Origin: Dermatophagoides farinae
Lineage: Eukaryota; Arthropoda; Arachnida; Sarcoptiformes; Pyroglyphidae
Direction: 5' to 3'
NCBI RefSeq assembly: GCF_024713945.1
Contig: NC_134684.1
Location: 3,205,001 to 3,269,000, forward strand
Length of the DNA stretch: 64,000 bases
The notes beneath the pieces are model-generated. The model searched no databases. It worked only from the letters and a program-made list of their open reading frames with translations, and was not told where the DNA came from. Every line of letters starts with the position of its first letter. The first letter of the stretch is position 1. Position numbers and translations under genes: made by a program. Shown one piece after another: positions 34,730-47,719 of this stretch.

Positions 34730-36409
34730 TCAATGTGAAGCCGCTTTTATCTTTTCTTTATCATTATTACCGGCTTTTGCCTGATATTGTTGTATACGTT
34801 CCATTATGACTGGCCTAAAATGTCGAATCAAACCCTGGAAATGAAATATTGAAGAAAAAAAAAATTTTAATGAAAACTAGTTCATAATGGGTGTGTAACT
34901 CACTTGTACAGGCCATGCAGCACCATCGGCAAGAGCACAAATAGTATGTCCTTCAATTTGTTTGCTCATTTCGAATAACATATCAATTTCTTTTGGATCA
35001 GCTTTTCCTTCCACAAGACGCCACATAATTTTATTCATCCATCCGGTACCTTCTCGGCAAGGTGTACACTGGCCACAGCTTTCATGTTTATAGAATGAAG
35101 CTAAACGTGCAATAGCTTTGATCACATCTGTTTGTCGATTCATAACTATCAATGCAGCCGTACCAAGACCGGATTTATTCTCCACAAGTGAATCAAAATC
35201 CATCAATACGGTTGAGCAAATATCTTTGGGTAGAATAGGCGTGGATGATCCACCAGGTATAACGCCAAGTAGATTATCCCAGCCACCAATTATTCCGCCA
35301 CAATGCCGTTCAATTAATTCTTTCATCGGAATGGACATTTCCTCTTCAACAGTACATGGATTATTCACATGACCGGAAATGTTGAACAATTTCGTTCCAC
35401 TGTTACGTTGACGGCCAAACGATGCAAACCATTTGCCACCACGACGACAGATTGTCGGTGCAACGGCAATTGTTTCCACATTGTTTACGGTTGTAGGGCA
35501 ACCAAATAAACCGATATCAGCTGGAAACGGTGGTTTCAACCGTGGCTTTCCTTGTTTACCTTCAATCGATTCGATCAATGCCGTTTCTTCACCACAAACA
35601 TAGGCACCAGCACCTCGATGAACGAATACATCGAAATCATAACCAGAACCACAGGCATTTTTACCAAGCAAACCAGCCTGGTAAGCTTCCTGTATGGCGA
35701 TCTGAAGATTCGATGCTTCATTATAGAATTCACCACGAATATAAATATATGCAGCACATGCACCCATAGCACGTCCTGCAACTAAACATCCTTCGACCAA
35801 TTTATGTGGATCATGACGCATAATTTCACGATCTTTGCAGGTACCAGGTTCTCCTTCATCGGCATTGACAACCAAATATTTTGGACGACCATCAGATGGT
35901 TTGTTCATGAAACTCCATTTCAAACCAGTGGGGAAACCGGCACCACCACGTCCACGTAATCCGGACGTTTTTACTTCGCCTTGTATCCATTCATGTCCTT
36001 TTAGTAATATTTCTTTTGTTTTATACCAATCACCCTAATTGATTATGAATCACACAATGAATCGAATGTTAAACATGAATTATGGACATACTCTTTTAAG
36101 GGCTCCTTTTAAACGCCAATCATGACGGCCATATAGATTGGTGAAAATACGATCTTCATCGGCTAATGGGCCGAATTTTGTCTACAAATTTAAAATCATA
36201 ACCAATTCAGATATTATTATCGATGTTTTTTTTCATTTTTACCTTGGGTGGTGGTGAATCCGATGCTGAAGTTTGTTGGAAACGTATCTGAAATAATTTA
36301 ACTTGTGATGCTATCAAGATTGAAAGATAGCAGGTTACAAGAATGAATAAATAAATGATTGCACATATTTACCGGTTAATGTTCGATGATGTTGTAAAAT
36401 GGATTTCAT
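34730..36409 (-). CDS. NDUFV1: NADH dehydrogenase flavoprotein 1 (complex I)
   Basis: Catalytic 51-kDa subunit of mitochondrial complex I: binds NADH and FMN and carries the N3 Fe-S cluster. Five exons: 36409-36373, 36310-36243, 36181-36092, 36034-34904 and 34834-34730 (1,431 nt, 476 aa; human 464). The N-terminus [19 protein letters not shown] is a basic, probable matrix-targeting presequence. Then [16 protein letters not shown], the Gly-rich [13 protein letters not shown] nucleotide/FMN loop, [16 protein letters not shown], and the cluster ligands in [12 protein letters not shown] with a fourth Cys in HTICALADG. Exon 2 was started at 36310 because only that acceptor keeps the frame with exon 1. 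Head-to-head with CHRAC1. Confidence 0.97.
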
Positions 36410-36771
36410 ATTGGATCGAATCACCAATGGATTCTACAATACAACCGATATAAAGAATATTCAAACAGAGCAAAAGAGAAAAGAATGGATATTGTAAACA
36501 AACAACAAATATAAAGATTCGACATACACACAAAAACACAGACAACTTGGCTAGGTCATACTCCGGGAAAATTTCCTAGAAATCTATTTCTAATTAAAAA
36601 TGATAATTTTCCCGAAAATTGAATTAAATGTGTTTTGTTTTTTTTTATGAATTTGTCCAATGAATTTTTGTACAATTTTTATTTTTTCTTTTTATTGTTT
36701 TTAATTATTGAAAAAAAATAATTTTATTTGCCCATATAAATTACATTACAATTAATTCATTTTCTTCACAA
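36410..36771. promoter_or_regulatory. Divergent NDUFV1/CHRAC1 promoter region
   Basis: 362 bases between two opposing start codons, so both promoters must lie here or in first introns. It contains a CTCCGGGAAAATTTCC segment (about 36562) and A/T tracts. No TATA box could be assigned. Confidence 0.55.
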
Positions 36772-37321
36772 ATGCAGTTAAAAATGAATAATACAGATTC
36801 ATCATCACCATCGACGTCCGAAGGACAATCACTTTTGGCGCCACAACAAACATCAATGGATTATAATTCTGGTGAAACATCAACATCGTCGAATACAAGA
36901 AAAAAAATGTATACAACCGTACCGATATCACGTGTAAATGTTATAATGCGTTCATGTCCAAATTTGACCACAGTTAAAAATGATGCCATTGCTTTAACAT
37001 CACAAGCGGCAGAATTATTTATACAAGATCTTGGTTAAAAATACCTACAAATTAAGTCCAGATAAAGAAAACCTTACTTATAATATTCTATCAGATTTCA
37101 TAGCCAAATCTAAATATTCATTTTTACGTGAAGCCATTCCACAGAGAATAACTGTTCAACAATATGAAGAATTGAAACGAAAACATGAAAATGAAAACAA
37201 CAATGATGATGGTGACGATAATGATGAAGAAGTCGATGACGACGACGACGACGATGATGATGATGATGATGAAGGAGAAGAGGAAGAAGAAGAAGAAGAA
37301 GAAAGATCAAATTCACCATAA
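36772..37321 (+). CDS. CHRAC1: CHRAC1/CHRAC-15 histone-fold protein, with apparent +1 frameshift
   Basis: Small histone-fold subunit of the CHRAC/ACF nucleosome-remodelling complex, partner of the POLE3/CHRAC-17 type. Frame 1 (36772-37029) reads TVPISRVNVIMRSCPNL and TSQAAELFIQDL, then runs into TAA at 37036. Frame 2 from 37031 continues exactly where the family continues: VKNTYKLSPDKENLTY, SFLREAIPQRI, then a Glu/Asp-rich tail to TAA at 37321. The join needs a +1 shift at CTT-G (37030-37033) and gives about 182 aa. A 28-nt GT-AG intron (37034-37061) would also restore frame but would delete residues that the family has. Either a programmed shift, a one-base assembly error, or a real mutation. 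ATG at 36784 is an alternative start. Confidence 0.85.
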
Positions 37322-37405
37322 ATTTCAAATTAAGACAAACAAACATTCATCATCAGTATTCATTTTTGTTATGTGATTGTCATTAATTGTCATGATGATT
37401 GAAAA

Positions 37406-37411
37406 AATAAA
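37406..37411 (+). terminator. AATAAA poly(A) signal for CHRAC1
   Basis: 85 bases past the CHRAC1 stop, in the 220-base gap before the convergent STT3A stop. Confidence 0.55.
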
Positions 37412-37541
37412 AAAAAAAATTTTATTTTATTAATCAAAGATTAGTGCGTACCTCACTACTATTTACAATTTACATTTTTTTAATTATTATCCAAGACGAA
37501 AAAAAAATCAAAATTTTTATATCAAAATAAAAAAAAAATCA

Positions 37542-40017
37542 TCAACCACGATTGGGCATTTTTTTCACCTTATAAATTCGTACCAACCAATGTTCAGTAG
37601 TATAGGCTTCTTCCAATGTGGTCAATTCAAAATCTTTATTACCGATTTCTGTACCACGAACACGATCATAGCCAGGCGGTTTACCACCTTCCGTATATAC
37701 TGATCCAAAACGATAATAAGACATTTTATACATCAAACAATTCAATAATGTTTTTGAACCTTCTTTATCCACACGAAATTCACCACTGGTTGTATAATAA
37801 TCTTGTTCTTTTATATGGCGACCACGATCAGTGGAACCACCAATACGTACCATCCATAAGAATTTATTAATATCATCTGATGAATATCCAGTTAGGCCAC
37901 CAAATATGATCAATACATAATCAACATCTAATTCTTGCATTATTTTATATGCATGTTGTTCATCCGATGCCATTGCTTGGCCAACACGTGATATATGTGT
38001 ATTATTCCAAGTATTATTATCCACAAGTATAGTACGATTAGCCATTGCCGTTATTTGATAGCCATAATCCCACCAGGACATAATTTTTGCATCTTCCGGT
38101 GTGTTCATTCGTAGCCAATAATATGCTTCACGAAAATCATCGAATATAATTCGACTACCATCATGTGTACGTGCGGATAATACAATCGATGGTGAACTAT
38201 ATGCTTCGGATGTTACCCAAATACAATGATAACCATATGATAAAAGCATACCAGTAGCTATGAATACAAAAACAGTGGCCACTTCTTTTTTCATTACAAA
38301 AGTATTTTCAATTCGTTTCTGTTTACGTTCAGATTGATGATGTGTTGTCGATGATGATGATTGACCTGTTGTTGAATCCAAATGGCCACAATAAATTGTA
38401 AGCAATCTTGATATGCCAATACCAGAAAGTATACACATGACCGGTGCCAATACCAACATTAATCGTACCATAACACCCTGAAATTCATCAAAAATTATTG
38501 TTAGAAATTGGAAAAAGAATTTTAGTCCAACTATACTTACAGCAAAATAAATACTAGTCACACCATATAGTATGATGAATATATTATAATCGGTAAGATT
38601 TTTAAAACAAAAATATAATCCAACTGGAAATAGAAAGACAAGAATCTGTAGATCAAAATAGAATGATGACCATGATGTTGGTTGATGTTCGGACACTGAT
38701 GCAATGATGGGTATATTATTTTTGGCATATGATGGATCCAATAATGAATAGAAACGGCCAGTCCATGGTGATATTTCTATATTGTGAATAGATTGTATAT
38801 ATATGTGTTAATCACTATTGTTTGAAATTTAACAAACTAATAAATGCTTACTGCCAATAATTGTCAATATAATGATGGCGGACAATGAAATAATACCGAT
38901 AAATAAAACTAATGATCTAAATAGAATACTATAATATTCTTGTGAAAGTTTTGAACGAATAAATGAATTGAAAGCATAAAGTTGACAAAGACCAAAAACA
39001 CCAAATGCTGCCATATGTTCACTGGATTGAACTGGTTGAAAACCAACAAACGGTATCTGCATAGATAACAATGTTCCTATGCAATACATCTTTAAAGAAG
39101 AAAATTTAATAATTTAAAAAAAATATTTTTTCAGAAAATCAAAAAAAAAAATTTCGACTTACCGTCGAATAGGCAACATATACCCGTTTGGTAAACCGAC
39201 CGGTAATAATCAATGTAAAAACATGTAACGGTATAAGATTGATAAGGAAAACATAACCACCCCATGATGATACCATGTAGAAATAAGCTAATGAACAAAG
39301 ACAAGACCAGAATATTGATCCAGTTTTCACTGCTTTAATCCACATATAATAAGTGAATAGCATACAGAATATGGCTATTCCTTCGTTATCATATGATCCG
39401 GCAACTGAACGCGAGATATAACCAGGTACAATCGATATCATTGCAGCAGCAACTAATCCGGATGCTTCATCTGATAATTCTTTTGTCAATGCATATGTTA
39501 TGATTGTAGTAAGTGATGAAAATAATGGTGCTAAAAATACACAAACATCTTTTATATCGACAGGAAAGCTTAACATTTTAAGTAAATTAAATAGTACAGC
39601 CGATGTGACCATCAATCCTGGATAAATGGTACCACCGATAATACGACCCAATGGATACCAGGCTCGATCATCAAACCAATTATGGAAATTATAAAAACCA
39701 TTTTCAGCCAAATATCTTGTTGTACGATAGTTGAAATATGGATCAAATTCATGTATAACACTTTCGAAACGTAACACAGAAAATAATCTTACGAAAAATG
39801 CTACAATGTAAACAAATGGAAAATATTTACGAATATCTACAAAAATGAAAACCGACAAACAAAGCTTACCCAACAAAGCTGATATGACCAATATGACAAT
39901 TTTCATTAGGCTAACTGTCGAACTACTACTGTTGTTGTTGTTGCCAAAAATTGTCGTATCATTTTTGGCCATTGTTTGGCTATCTTTTTTAACATTTAAA
40001 AACGAATGTCCAGCCAT
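37542..40017 (-). CDS. STT3A: Oligosaccharyltransferase catalytic subunit STT3A
   Basis: Membrane enzyme of the ER that transfers the lipid-linked glycan to Asn in NxS/T. Five exons: 40017-39870, 39800-39163, 39089-38852, 38776-38541 and 38477-37542 (731 aa; human 705). Visible: multiple hydrophobic segments; the first luminal-loop motif in [45 protein letters not shown]; and the catalytic-site WWDYG (W555-W556-D557) within [16 protein letters not shown]. The C-terminus [17 protein letters not shown] fits STT3A rather than STT3B. The first and fourth introns (69 and 63 nt) are multiples of three with no stop in frame, so unspliced RNA would still read through. Their removal restores the family sequence. 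Confidence 0.97.
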
Positions 40018-41658
40018 TTTGATTGTTATTCATAATTTGAATAATAAAATGTCACAAAATAAATAATGGAAAAAAATTTTGTTTCATCAAAAATACACGT
40101 GCCATAAAATAACACAACGGTCCGTTTTTTGTCATTTTTTTGTATGCGCATTACTATTCCACACAAACAACACCTACAATGTGAAAATAGCTTAAAATGA
40201 TGGCGCGAAATTTAAATAAATAAATGGTTGACCTTTTCGTTACAACAGAAACGAAATTTTCAAGGTTTTTTTATTCATTTTTGTAATTGAATATTAAAAA
40301 AAAAATCTTTGTTGTCCTAATTGACTAGATAATAATCTACTGATGGGAATGTGTCAGATAATTTCAGATTGAAATGCACCATATGGTCGATCACGCCACC
40401 TGAATGAAATGTGTATCCATCTGAAAAATGTCACATTTTTTATCCATTCCTGACACACAAACATTGATCAATCACAAACAGAGTAGAATCATTGGATAGA
40501 TTGATTGATGGCCAAATTCTTGCCATATTTACCAGTCTGATTTTATTTTCGTTCTACTCAGGTAATCATCATTGTAGTTTATTTTATTCTGTTTTTTGTC
40601 CAAAATCGATGACAAATTTGAATTGAATTTCTATATTAAGTAATAAACAATTTTTCCTGTATTTTTAAAAAAAAATGAAATCAAAAATAGTCATTTCTGG
40701 AACGCCTCTGCAATTGAAAAAAAAAACAAACGGACCACGAGGTCATCGTAAACAAAAGTCGATTAAGTGTGCTTGTATATACAATTCCGTGTCCTCTGGT
40801 GTGTGTGTATGTGTATGCGTGTTAGTTCCATGGAATAAAACGTGAAAGAAAGAAAAAAAAAATCATTGCATACACATCACGATCATTTCGTTTTTTTCTT
40901 TCCGAAATAAAAATTGAGAAAATGCTCACAATAATAATAAAAATATTGAGTTCAATATAGTTCAAAATTGTGTGTAGAATTCCTACGCACGTTGAAAACC
41001 TTGATTTGAAATGAAAAAAAAGCCAATGCATGACATGTCTGTTTTTTTTTCATTATTATTATATTCGTCTAATAATTAGCTGCATTTGATCAAATCGAAT
41101 GCAAGAATTGATGAAGTGTTACTTTGGTGAATTTTTCTATTTTTTTTTTGCCAATTAGAGGAACGAATATTCTGTATTGAAAAAAAAATAAATGGTCTAG
41201 CTTGGCCTTTATTCAAGGATCATCATGAAAATAATAATAATCTGTTTTATGATAATTCTTGTACATTGAACAAAAAAAAATATTCTTTATTCGGTGGCTA
41301 TATATATATGCCAGACAAAAAAAAACATTCACATTCATTCAATATATATAAAAACCTAGTTCAAGGTTAACCTATTTATACACACACCATATACACGCCC
41401 ATATATCGACATTGAATGTCAATTTTTTTTTTGTTTTCATTTCTTTTCATATTGTTCAAATAATCAGATCAAAATAATACGCGTATTATATGGTTTATCC
41501 TTGTCGTTTTTGTTGTTGTTATTGTCTAATCTAATCTGATTAAATCGTTTTTTATTATCATTGTTGTTTTTTTTTACTATCATCATCATCATCATCATCA
41601 ATCGATCCATTGCAATTGATTGAAACACGCAATTTATTTGTTTTTTTTTTCTGGATTG

Positions 41659-41689
<31 letters not shown>

Positions 41690-44600
41690 GATCATCATGT
41701 AGATCATTTCACCACATTGGAAAATTATCATTAAATCATGGTCGTTTTTTTACCAAAAAAAAAAAAAAAAAATTTTACAGTTCCAAATGCGTAGCCATAA
41801 AACAACAACAACAACAACAAAAATGCCTTGACACAAACAAGATCAGCAGAAAAAAAACAAACAAACAAATCAAATCAAATTTGCTACGTGTAAAAAAATA
41901 AAAATTTCTACATTCATCATCATCATCATGATGATGATGAATATGAATAGAAAAAAAATAATACAAAATGATAGTGAGAAAAATTCCAGGGAAAAATTTT
42001 GGCCATGGTCCCGTTTCTTTTTTTTTGTTCTTTGGTTCATTTTGATCATTCTGGGCACAAGAATTTTACACACACACAAACGCACTCAAAAGAAAAAAAA
42101 ATTGCACGCATGTATTTTGTTTGTATGACCGTTGTATGTACCTCAATATTTCTTGGATCATCATCATCATCATCATCATTCGAGGTCCTTGAATCTTTTG
42201 AAATTTTTTGTTGTTGTGTTTGTGTATAGGTTGCCATCCCCAAATAATTCTAGCATAGCAATTGTCCATAATAATTTGATTGGCGACGTTTTTTTTTTCT
42301 TCTTTACACTGTTACACGATGGGTCTGTTTTCATATATGGATTTTTCTTTTTCTCCACTTTTTTTTTGGTAGAAGGAGTGTTTTCTCCATCTCTATCTCT
42401 CTCTCTCTCTCTTGCTCATCGGCGTCATTATCACATTCGATTCGAATTTTTCGTTATTTTATTTTCTGGTTAATTCAATTCCATTACCACTACCAAACTA
42501 TAACTATATGATATATGAATATTATAATCAACAAAGCGCATGCGATATATCAATTTGGCTACGTTGTAACCAAAAAAAAAATGAAAAAAAATGAAATTTA
42601 ATATAAAAAAAAAAAAATGAAAAAATGAAATTTATATATGAGAGAAACCTATGATCCACAATGGATAATGGCGCCCAAACTTTGACTACTACTACTACTT
42701 CTTTCGTCCCCCCTCTCTCTTGTCATTCATCTTTTTTTTCTCAGTGTTTTGAGGAGGATGAAATTTTTTTTTTTTTTTTTTGTACTAAGAGATTAGAAGT
42801 ATAATAATAAGAAATGGCGTGAGAAACACACACACACAAAAAAAACAGGGGAAAGAAATTTAAATACTTTTCTCTTCTTTTCATTTGAATTCAAAATTGA
42901 TTGGGAGGGGGGGAGAGCATGGAGTGAAAAAACCAAAATCCAAAAAAAAAAAACCAGAACCAACTGACGACAACGAGTTTTTTTCTATTTCGTTTACCAA
43001 CAACAACAACAAAAACGGGTAACTCTACCTGCACACTGTATATATATAAACCACCAGAGGCGAAAAAACTTCTGATCATCATCATCATCATCGAGAAAAA
43101 AAAGGGAAATCCATCAACAGTGTGTGTTGGATACAAAAAGGACCCAAAAAACACACACAGGGTCCATTGATAGCCATTAATAATAAAAATAGTTTCAGAT
43201 CAGATAAGACAAAAAAAATATGCAATAAAAATAACCAGAAAACCACATCAAAGACACAGACACAGATACAGACAATCAAATAGAGATTTGTTGTTTCATT
43301 TAATTCAACAGAAAATTAATAATAATTCCATTCCATTGCATTGCATTTAAATTTTAAAACGAACAAAACTCAATATATCTCAGTGGTTTATATTCTCATC
43401 ATCATCATCATCAACATCCTCCTCATCTAGTATACGACCAAACCTGACCATCATCATCATCATCATCATTATCCTTATATATCCGCAACAAAACAACAAC
43501 AACAATTTCTGGTGGTATATATTGATGATATGGTCTCATTTATTCATTTCATTCATTTAACAAAAAAAAAACTTCTATATAGTGATAAAGATGATGATAG
43601 TGGTATATATCAATATTATAGACCACTACTATAAATTGTTTTTAGTATATTACATTACATTAACAACAACGAGCAATAATACATCCACAAACAACGAACG
43701 ATTATTTTTTTTTCGTTCGTACGTGTGTGTGTGTGTTTGTGAATGTGAGTAAAACGATCCAAACACAAACATCATCATCATATTATAATGTACACAGAGT
43801 AAAAAGCAAGTAAAAAAAAAAAACAAAACGAAATACTTAAAACTCTATACTAGCCTGATCAACATCAACCTCATCAAAATCATCGTCATCATCAAACATT
43901 AACCAATTGCTACAAGTTGAGTTTATTTTCCTCGAACTTTTTTTTCTGTATATTATGATCGTGTGTGTGTATTTGTGTGTAATGAGAAAAAAAGTGTACG
44001 TAGATTTTTCTTGTGAATAATTGTGATGGGGTTTCTGATCATCAAAAATTGTCGTGTATAATAAAAAAAATTAAATTTGTTTTCTCCAATTTCACAAAAT
44101 CAATCAATATCATCATCATCATCATCATCAACGAATGGAAACCTCAAAAATATTCATATCATTAGTGATGAATAATAATGAAAAAAAAATTCTGCCTGTT
44201 TAGTATTTACTCAAATTAATAATCAAGTTTGCCAACAACAAAGGTGTTTCGAATCCGTTTGTATATGTGTGTTCCAGGATCCAATGATTGTGTCGCTTGT
44301 CTTTGATTTTGTCCATCTAATCGAACAATCCATCCATCCATCCATTCGAATTATTATTCAAATTTTCTCAAAACTTTGGACCCAATATTTTCAACCATCT
44401 ATCTTTCATTGCTCATTCATATTGTGTATGTGTTTGTATATTTTATTTTTGATCATTAATCCTTCTAGTCTTGTAAAACGAACCTTTTTCCATCATCAGA
44501 TCAGAGATCAAATTGAACTGGATTGAAACATTTGTGTTATTTTTTTTTGTCGATACTGATGGTGATGATGATGATGATGGTTGTGGTCAGATTTTAATTT

Positions 44601-46681
44601 TCGTTCTCCAAGACAAGTGTTTCAAATGTAAGTTTTTTTTTCTACGTGTGTTTTCTGTGTTCTTTGTTTCTTCTGTTTCAAATGATAATGATGATAATGG
44701 AACATATTGCCATGTAAACTTGTTCCATTCCATTCATTACGAATGGATAGTAAACACGATTCGACGATTTTTTTTGTTTTGTTTAGTCGTTAGACTATGT
44801 GTGTGTGTGTTTGTGTGGCTTCCATCTGTTTGCGAATTTTTTTTTGTTATTCGTTTGTTCCACATGATAAAAAGGTTTCATTCAATTTTCGTTGTTCCAT
44901 TTCTTCTCTTTCATTATCAATTGACATTATCTTTTCTATGTAAAAAAAACAAGAACGATAGAAAAAAAAGAACTGTTGTGTATATATCGACATCTTTGTT
45001 ATTGTCTTTTTTTTTATTATTATTTGGCCAAAATAATCGAAAACATTAAATCATCAAAATGTCCTTTGTGTGTTGTGTTTTTTTTTCTAATTACGAAATT
45101 CAAGTAGCCACATAATTAGTGAATCGTGTGAAAGACGTGGTGGATTACCAATGGATTATCATCACATTTTGAACCCCATCATAGGTATTTTTTTTTCTTC
45201 CAAATAATCAGATCATCATCATCATGCATTTCATATGGGAAACGAAGAAAATTCATAATCAAAAGTCATCAATTCAAGTCACACGACTTTTTTTTATTTT
45301 TATTTTCCTTAAAATATTTATAAGTTTAGCCTGTGACAGTGTTATAACCTCAATATCATCATCATCACTCCTCATGTGTTGTATATATAAGAAAATAAAA
45401 ATTTTTTTTTTTGCTGCCTTTACACACACATTCACAATGTTTGTATATATGATGTTATGTGGTGTGGCATATAGCATGTCATCATTATCGAGATATGATG
45501 ATGTTGATGTAACAAATACGACACAACACACACACACACACATCTTATATATGTGCTCATCATCATCATCATTGTAGCCGTATAGTTTTGATTTAATTTT
45601 TTTTTCTTGATTGAAAAACATATATATACACACAAACACACAGCCAACAACAACAACATATTTTTGTGTAATAATAAACGTCTTAGATCTCACAATCTTC
45701 TTTGTTTTTTTTTTGTTGATTAATTTTTTTTTTCATTGTTTGTTTCATATAAACACAGTTTTTATGTATTCAGAAAGTAGGTGTGTGTGTGTGTGTAATT
45801 TGATCAAAGAATTTATATATTCATTTTTTTTTTTTTTTTTTAGTAAGCAAACCCATTTTTATTTCTACCCATAATAATAATAATTTTATATATGATGGAA
45901 CTTTTTTTTGTGAAAAGGTCAATCTTTTATTTTCTCTTCATAGTGGGTGGTGGGTGGGTTTGGTTTAATTTTTTTTCCAATAAAATTTTTTTTTTGTTTT
46001 CTTACTTGTGCCATAAACCAATGATGACAAGAAAAAAAAACACACACAAATGACAATCTTGATCAAACTCAATATGTGTGTGTGTAGCTTCTTGGTTGGT
46101 TTTCTTTTTATTATGATGATGATGTGATAATAATGATCATTATCTGGTAAATTGTTTGTATTGGAATTTTTTTTTTTTTGAAATTCGAATGTTTAAAATT
46201 TTTTTTGTTTTCCATCAAGTTTCGTTCGATTTTTTTGTTGTTGTTGTTGTATCGAACAATCATTGTTTTTTTCTTTCTCAATTTTTTTTTTTTGTTGGTT
46301 GTTCATTGTTTTTCTCATGGCTAACCTGTTTTTTTTATTTGATTTCTTTTTTTTCTGTTTCTTTCATTCTTTTTTTCCATAATAGCGGTGAATTTTGATT
46401 TTGCTGAAGTGGTGCACACCACTATATACACCAAAAAAAGATGATTGTTTGAATTGAAAAAAAAACCGAACCGACAAATCTGTCTCTTTTTTTTGCTGGT
46501 CATTTTTGGTTGGTGGCTGAAAAAAAATTCCTGGAAAAATCGTGAATAAATAGTCAAAAAAAAATTTGATCATCTGTTCTAATATATAAATAGAAGAATC
46601 AAAAAAAAAAAAAAACAAAATCAATTCGTGATCGAATATATATTTAAAAAAAAATAGGAAAAAATTAAAAAAAAAGTAAAA
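40018..46681. other. Gene desert of about 6.7 kb
   Basis: No recognisable exon on either strand. (ATC)n at 41659-41689, (CAA)n near 41805, A/T homopolymers and (CA)n tracts explain the open frames. Confidence 0.5.
41659..41689. repeat. (ATC)n microsatellite
   Basis: About ten perfect ATC units, one of many such tracts in the window. Confidence 0.95.
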
Positions 46682-47719
46682 ATGTCCAAAACAAATTTAT
46701 GTAATACGGTTGTTGGTGATAAATATCGCATTATACGGCCAATTGGTGCCGGTTCATTTGGCGATATATATCGTGCCATTAATCTACAGAATGGTGAAGA
46801 TGTTGCCGTCAAAGTTGAACCAGTATCAGCACGACATCCACAACTACGTTATGAAGCACATGTTTATAAATCAATACAGAATTGTTTTGGCTTTCCAATG
46901 CTCAGATATTTTGGTATTGAAAAAAATTATCAAATTATGATCATCGACCTATTAGGTCCATCATTGGAAGATCTATTCTCATATTGTCGACGGCGATTTT
47001 CATTGAAAACCGTATTAATGTTAGCCGATCAGATGTTGATCCGTATTGAATATCTACATTCACGTGGATATATTCATAGAGATATTAAACCCGATAATTT
47101 TCTAATGGGTATTGGTCGTTTTTCACCCCGTGTATATCTTATTGATTTTGGTCTGGCGAAGAAATATTATGATGTACGTACAGGAAAACATATTGAATAT
47201 CGTGAAGATAAACATTTAACAGGTACGGCACGTTATGCATCAGTCAATGCTCATTTAGGTATCGAACAAAGTCGTCGTGATGATCTTGAATCATTTGGTT
47301 ATGTGTTGATCTATTTTCTTCGTGGTTCATTACCATGGCAAGGTCTAAAAGCATCGAATAAGAAACAAAAATATGATCGTATAACCGAAAGAAAAATGTC
47401 CACACCAATTGAAGCCCTTTGTTTGGGTTTTCCAGCCGAATTTCAAATGTTTCTCAATTATTGCCGTGGTTTACGGTTTGAAGAAGATCCGGATTATATG
47501 TATTTACGGCAATTATTTAGAATATTATTCCGTAGTCATCATTATGAATATGATTATGAATATGATTGGACGATACGTAAAGAGATTGAAAGGCGAGCTG
47601 GTATTGATAATAATTATAATAATAATAATATGGCCAATACAAAAATACCGGCTAATAAACAGCAACAAATGCAACAGGATTCAACGAATGTACATGATGG
47701 TTTATTTGAAAAGAAATAG
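46682..47719 (+). CDS. Casein kinase 1 alpha-like Ser/Thr kinase, intronless
   Basis: Single-exon frame of 345 codons, ATG at 46682 in AAAAATGTCC context. Kinase features: Gly loop [13 protein letters not shown]-binding Lys in [17 protein letters not shown]; catalytic loop [12 protein letters not shown]; the metal-binding Asp in [10 protein letters not shown]; the CK1-specific [23 protein letters not shown] in place of APE; and SLPWQGLKA. Closest by memory to CK1 alpha, including [16 protein letters not shown] and [21 protein letters not shown]. The C-terminal 45 residues are Asn/Gln-rich and unlike CK1 alpha. Expected to phosphorylate acidic or primed Ser/Thr sites (Wnt, Hedgehog and circadian substrates). 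All catalytic residues are present. Absence of introns, unlike its neighbours, suggests a retrocopy that stayed functional. Confidence 0.93.
   Translation: MSKTNLCNTVVGDKYRIIRPIGAGSFGDIYRAINLQNGEDVAVKVEPVSARHPQLRYEAHVYKSIQNCFGFPMLRYFGIEKNYQIMIIDLLGPSLEDLFSYCRRRFSLKTVLMLADQMLIRIEYLHSRGYIHRDIKPDNFLMGIGRFSPRVYLIDFGLAKKYYDVRTGKHIEYREDKHLTGTARYASVNAHLGIEQSRRDDLESFGYVLIYFLRGSLPWQGLKASNKKQKYDRITERKMSTPIEALCLGFPAEFQMFLNYCRGLRFEEDPDYMYLRQLFRILFRSHHYEYDYEYDWTIRKEIERRAGIDNNYNNNNMANTKIPANKQQQMQQDSTNVHDGLFEKK

Noticed and set aside
37034-37061. 28-nt GT-AG segment that would restore the CHRAC1 frame by splicing.
   Set aside because: Too short for a normal intron, and its removal deletes residues that the histone fold needs.
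42132-42473. 113-codon + strand frame.
   Set aside because: His/Ser/Phe runs from (ATC)n, poly(T) and (CT)n only.
44513-45049. 178-codon + strand frame.
   Set aside because: Composed of Phe/Val/Cys runs from poly(T) and (TG)n; no conserved motif.
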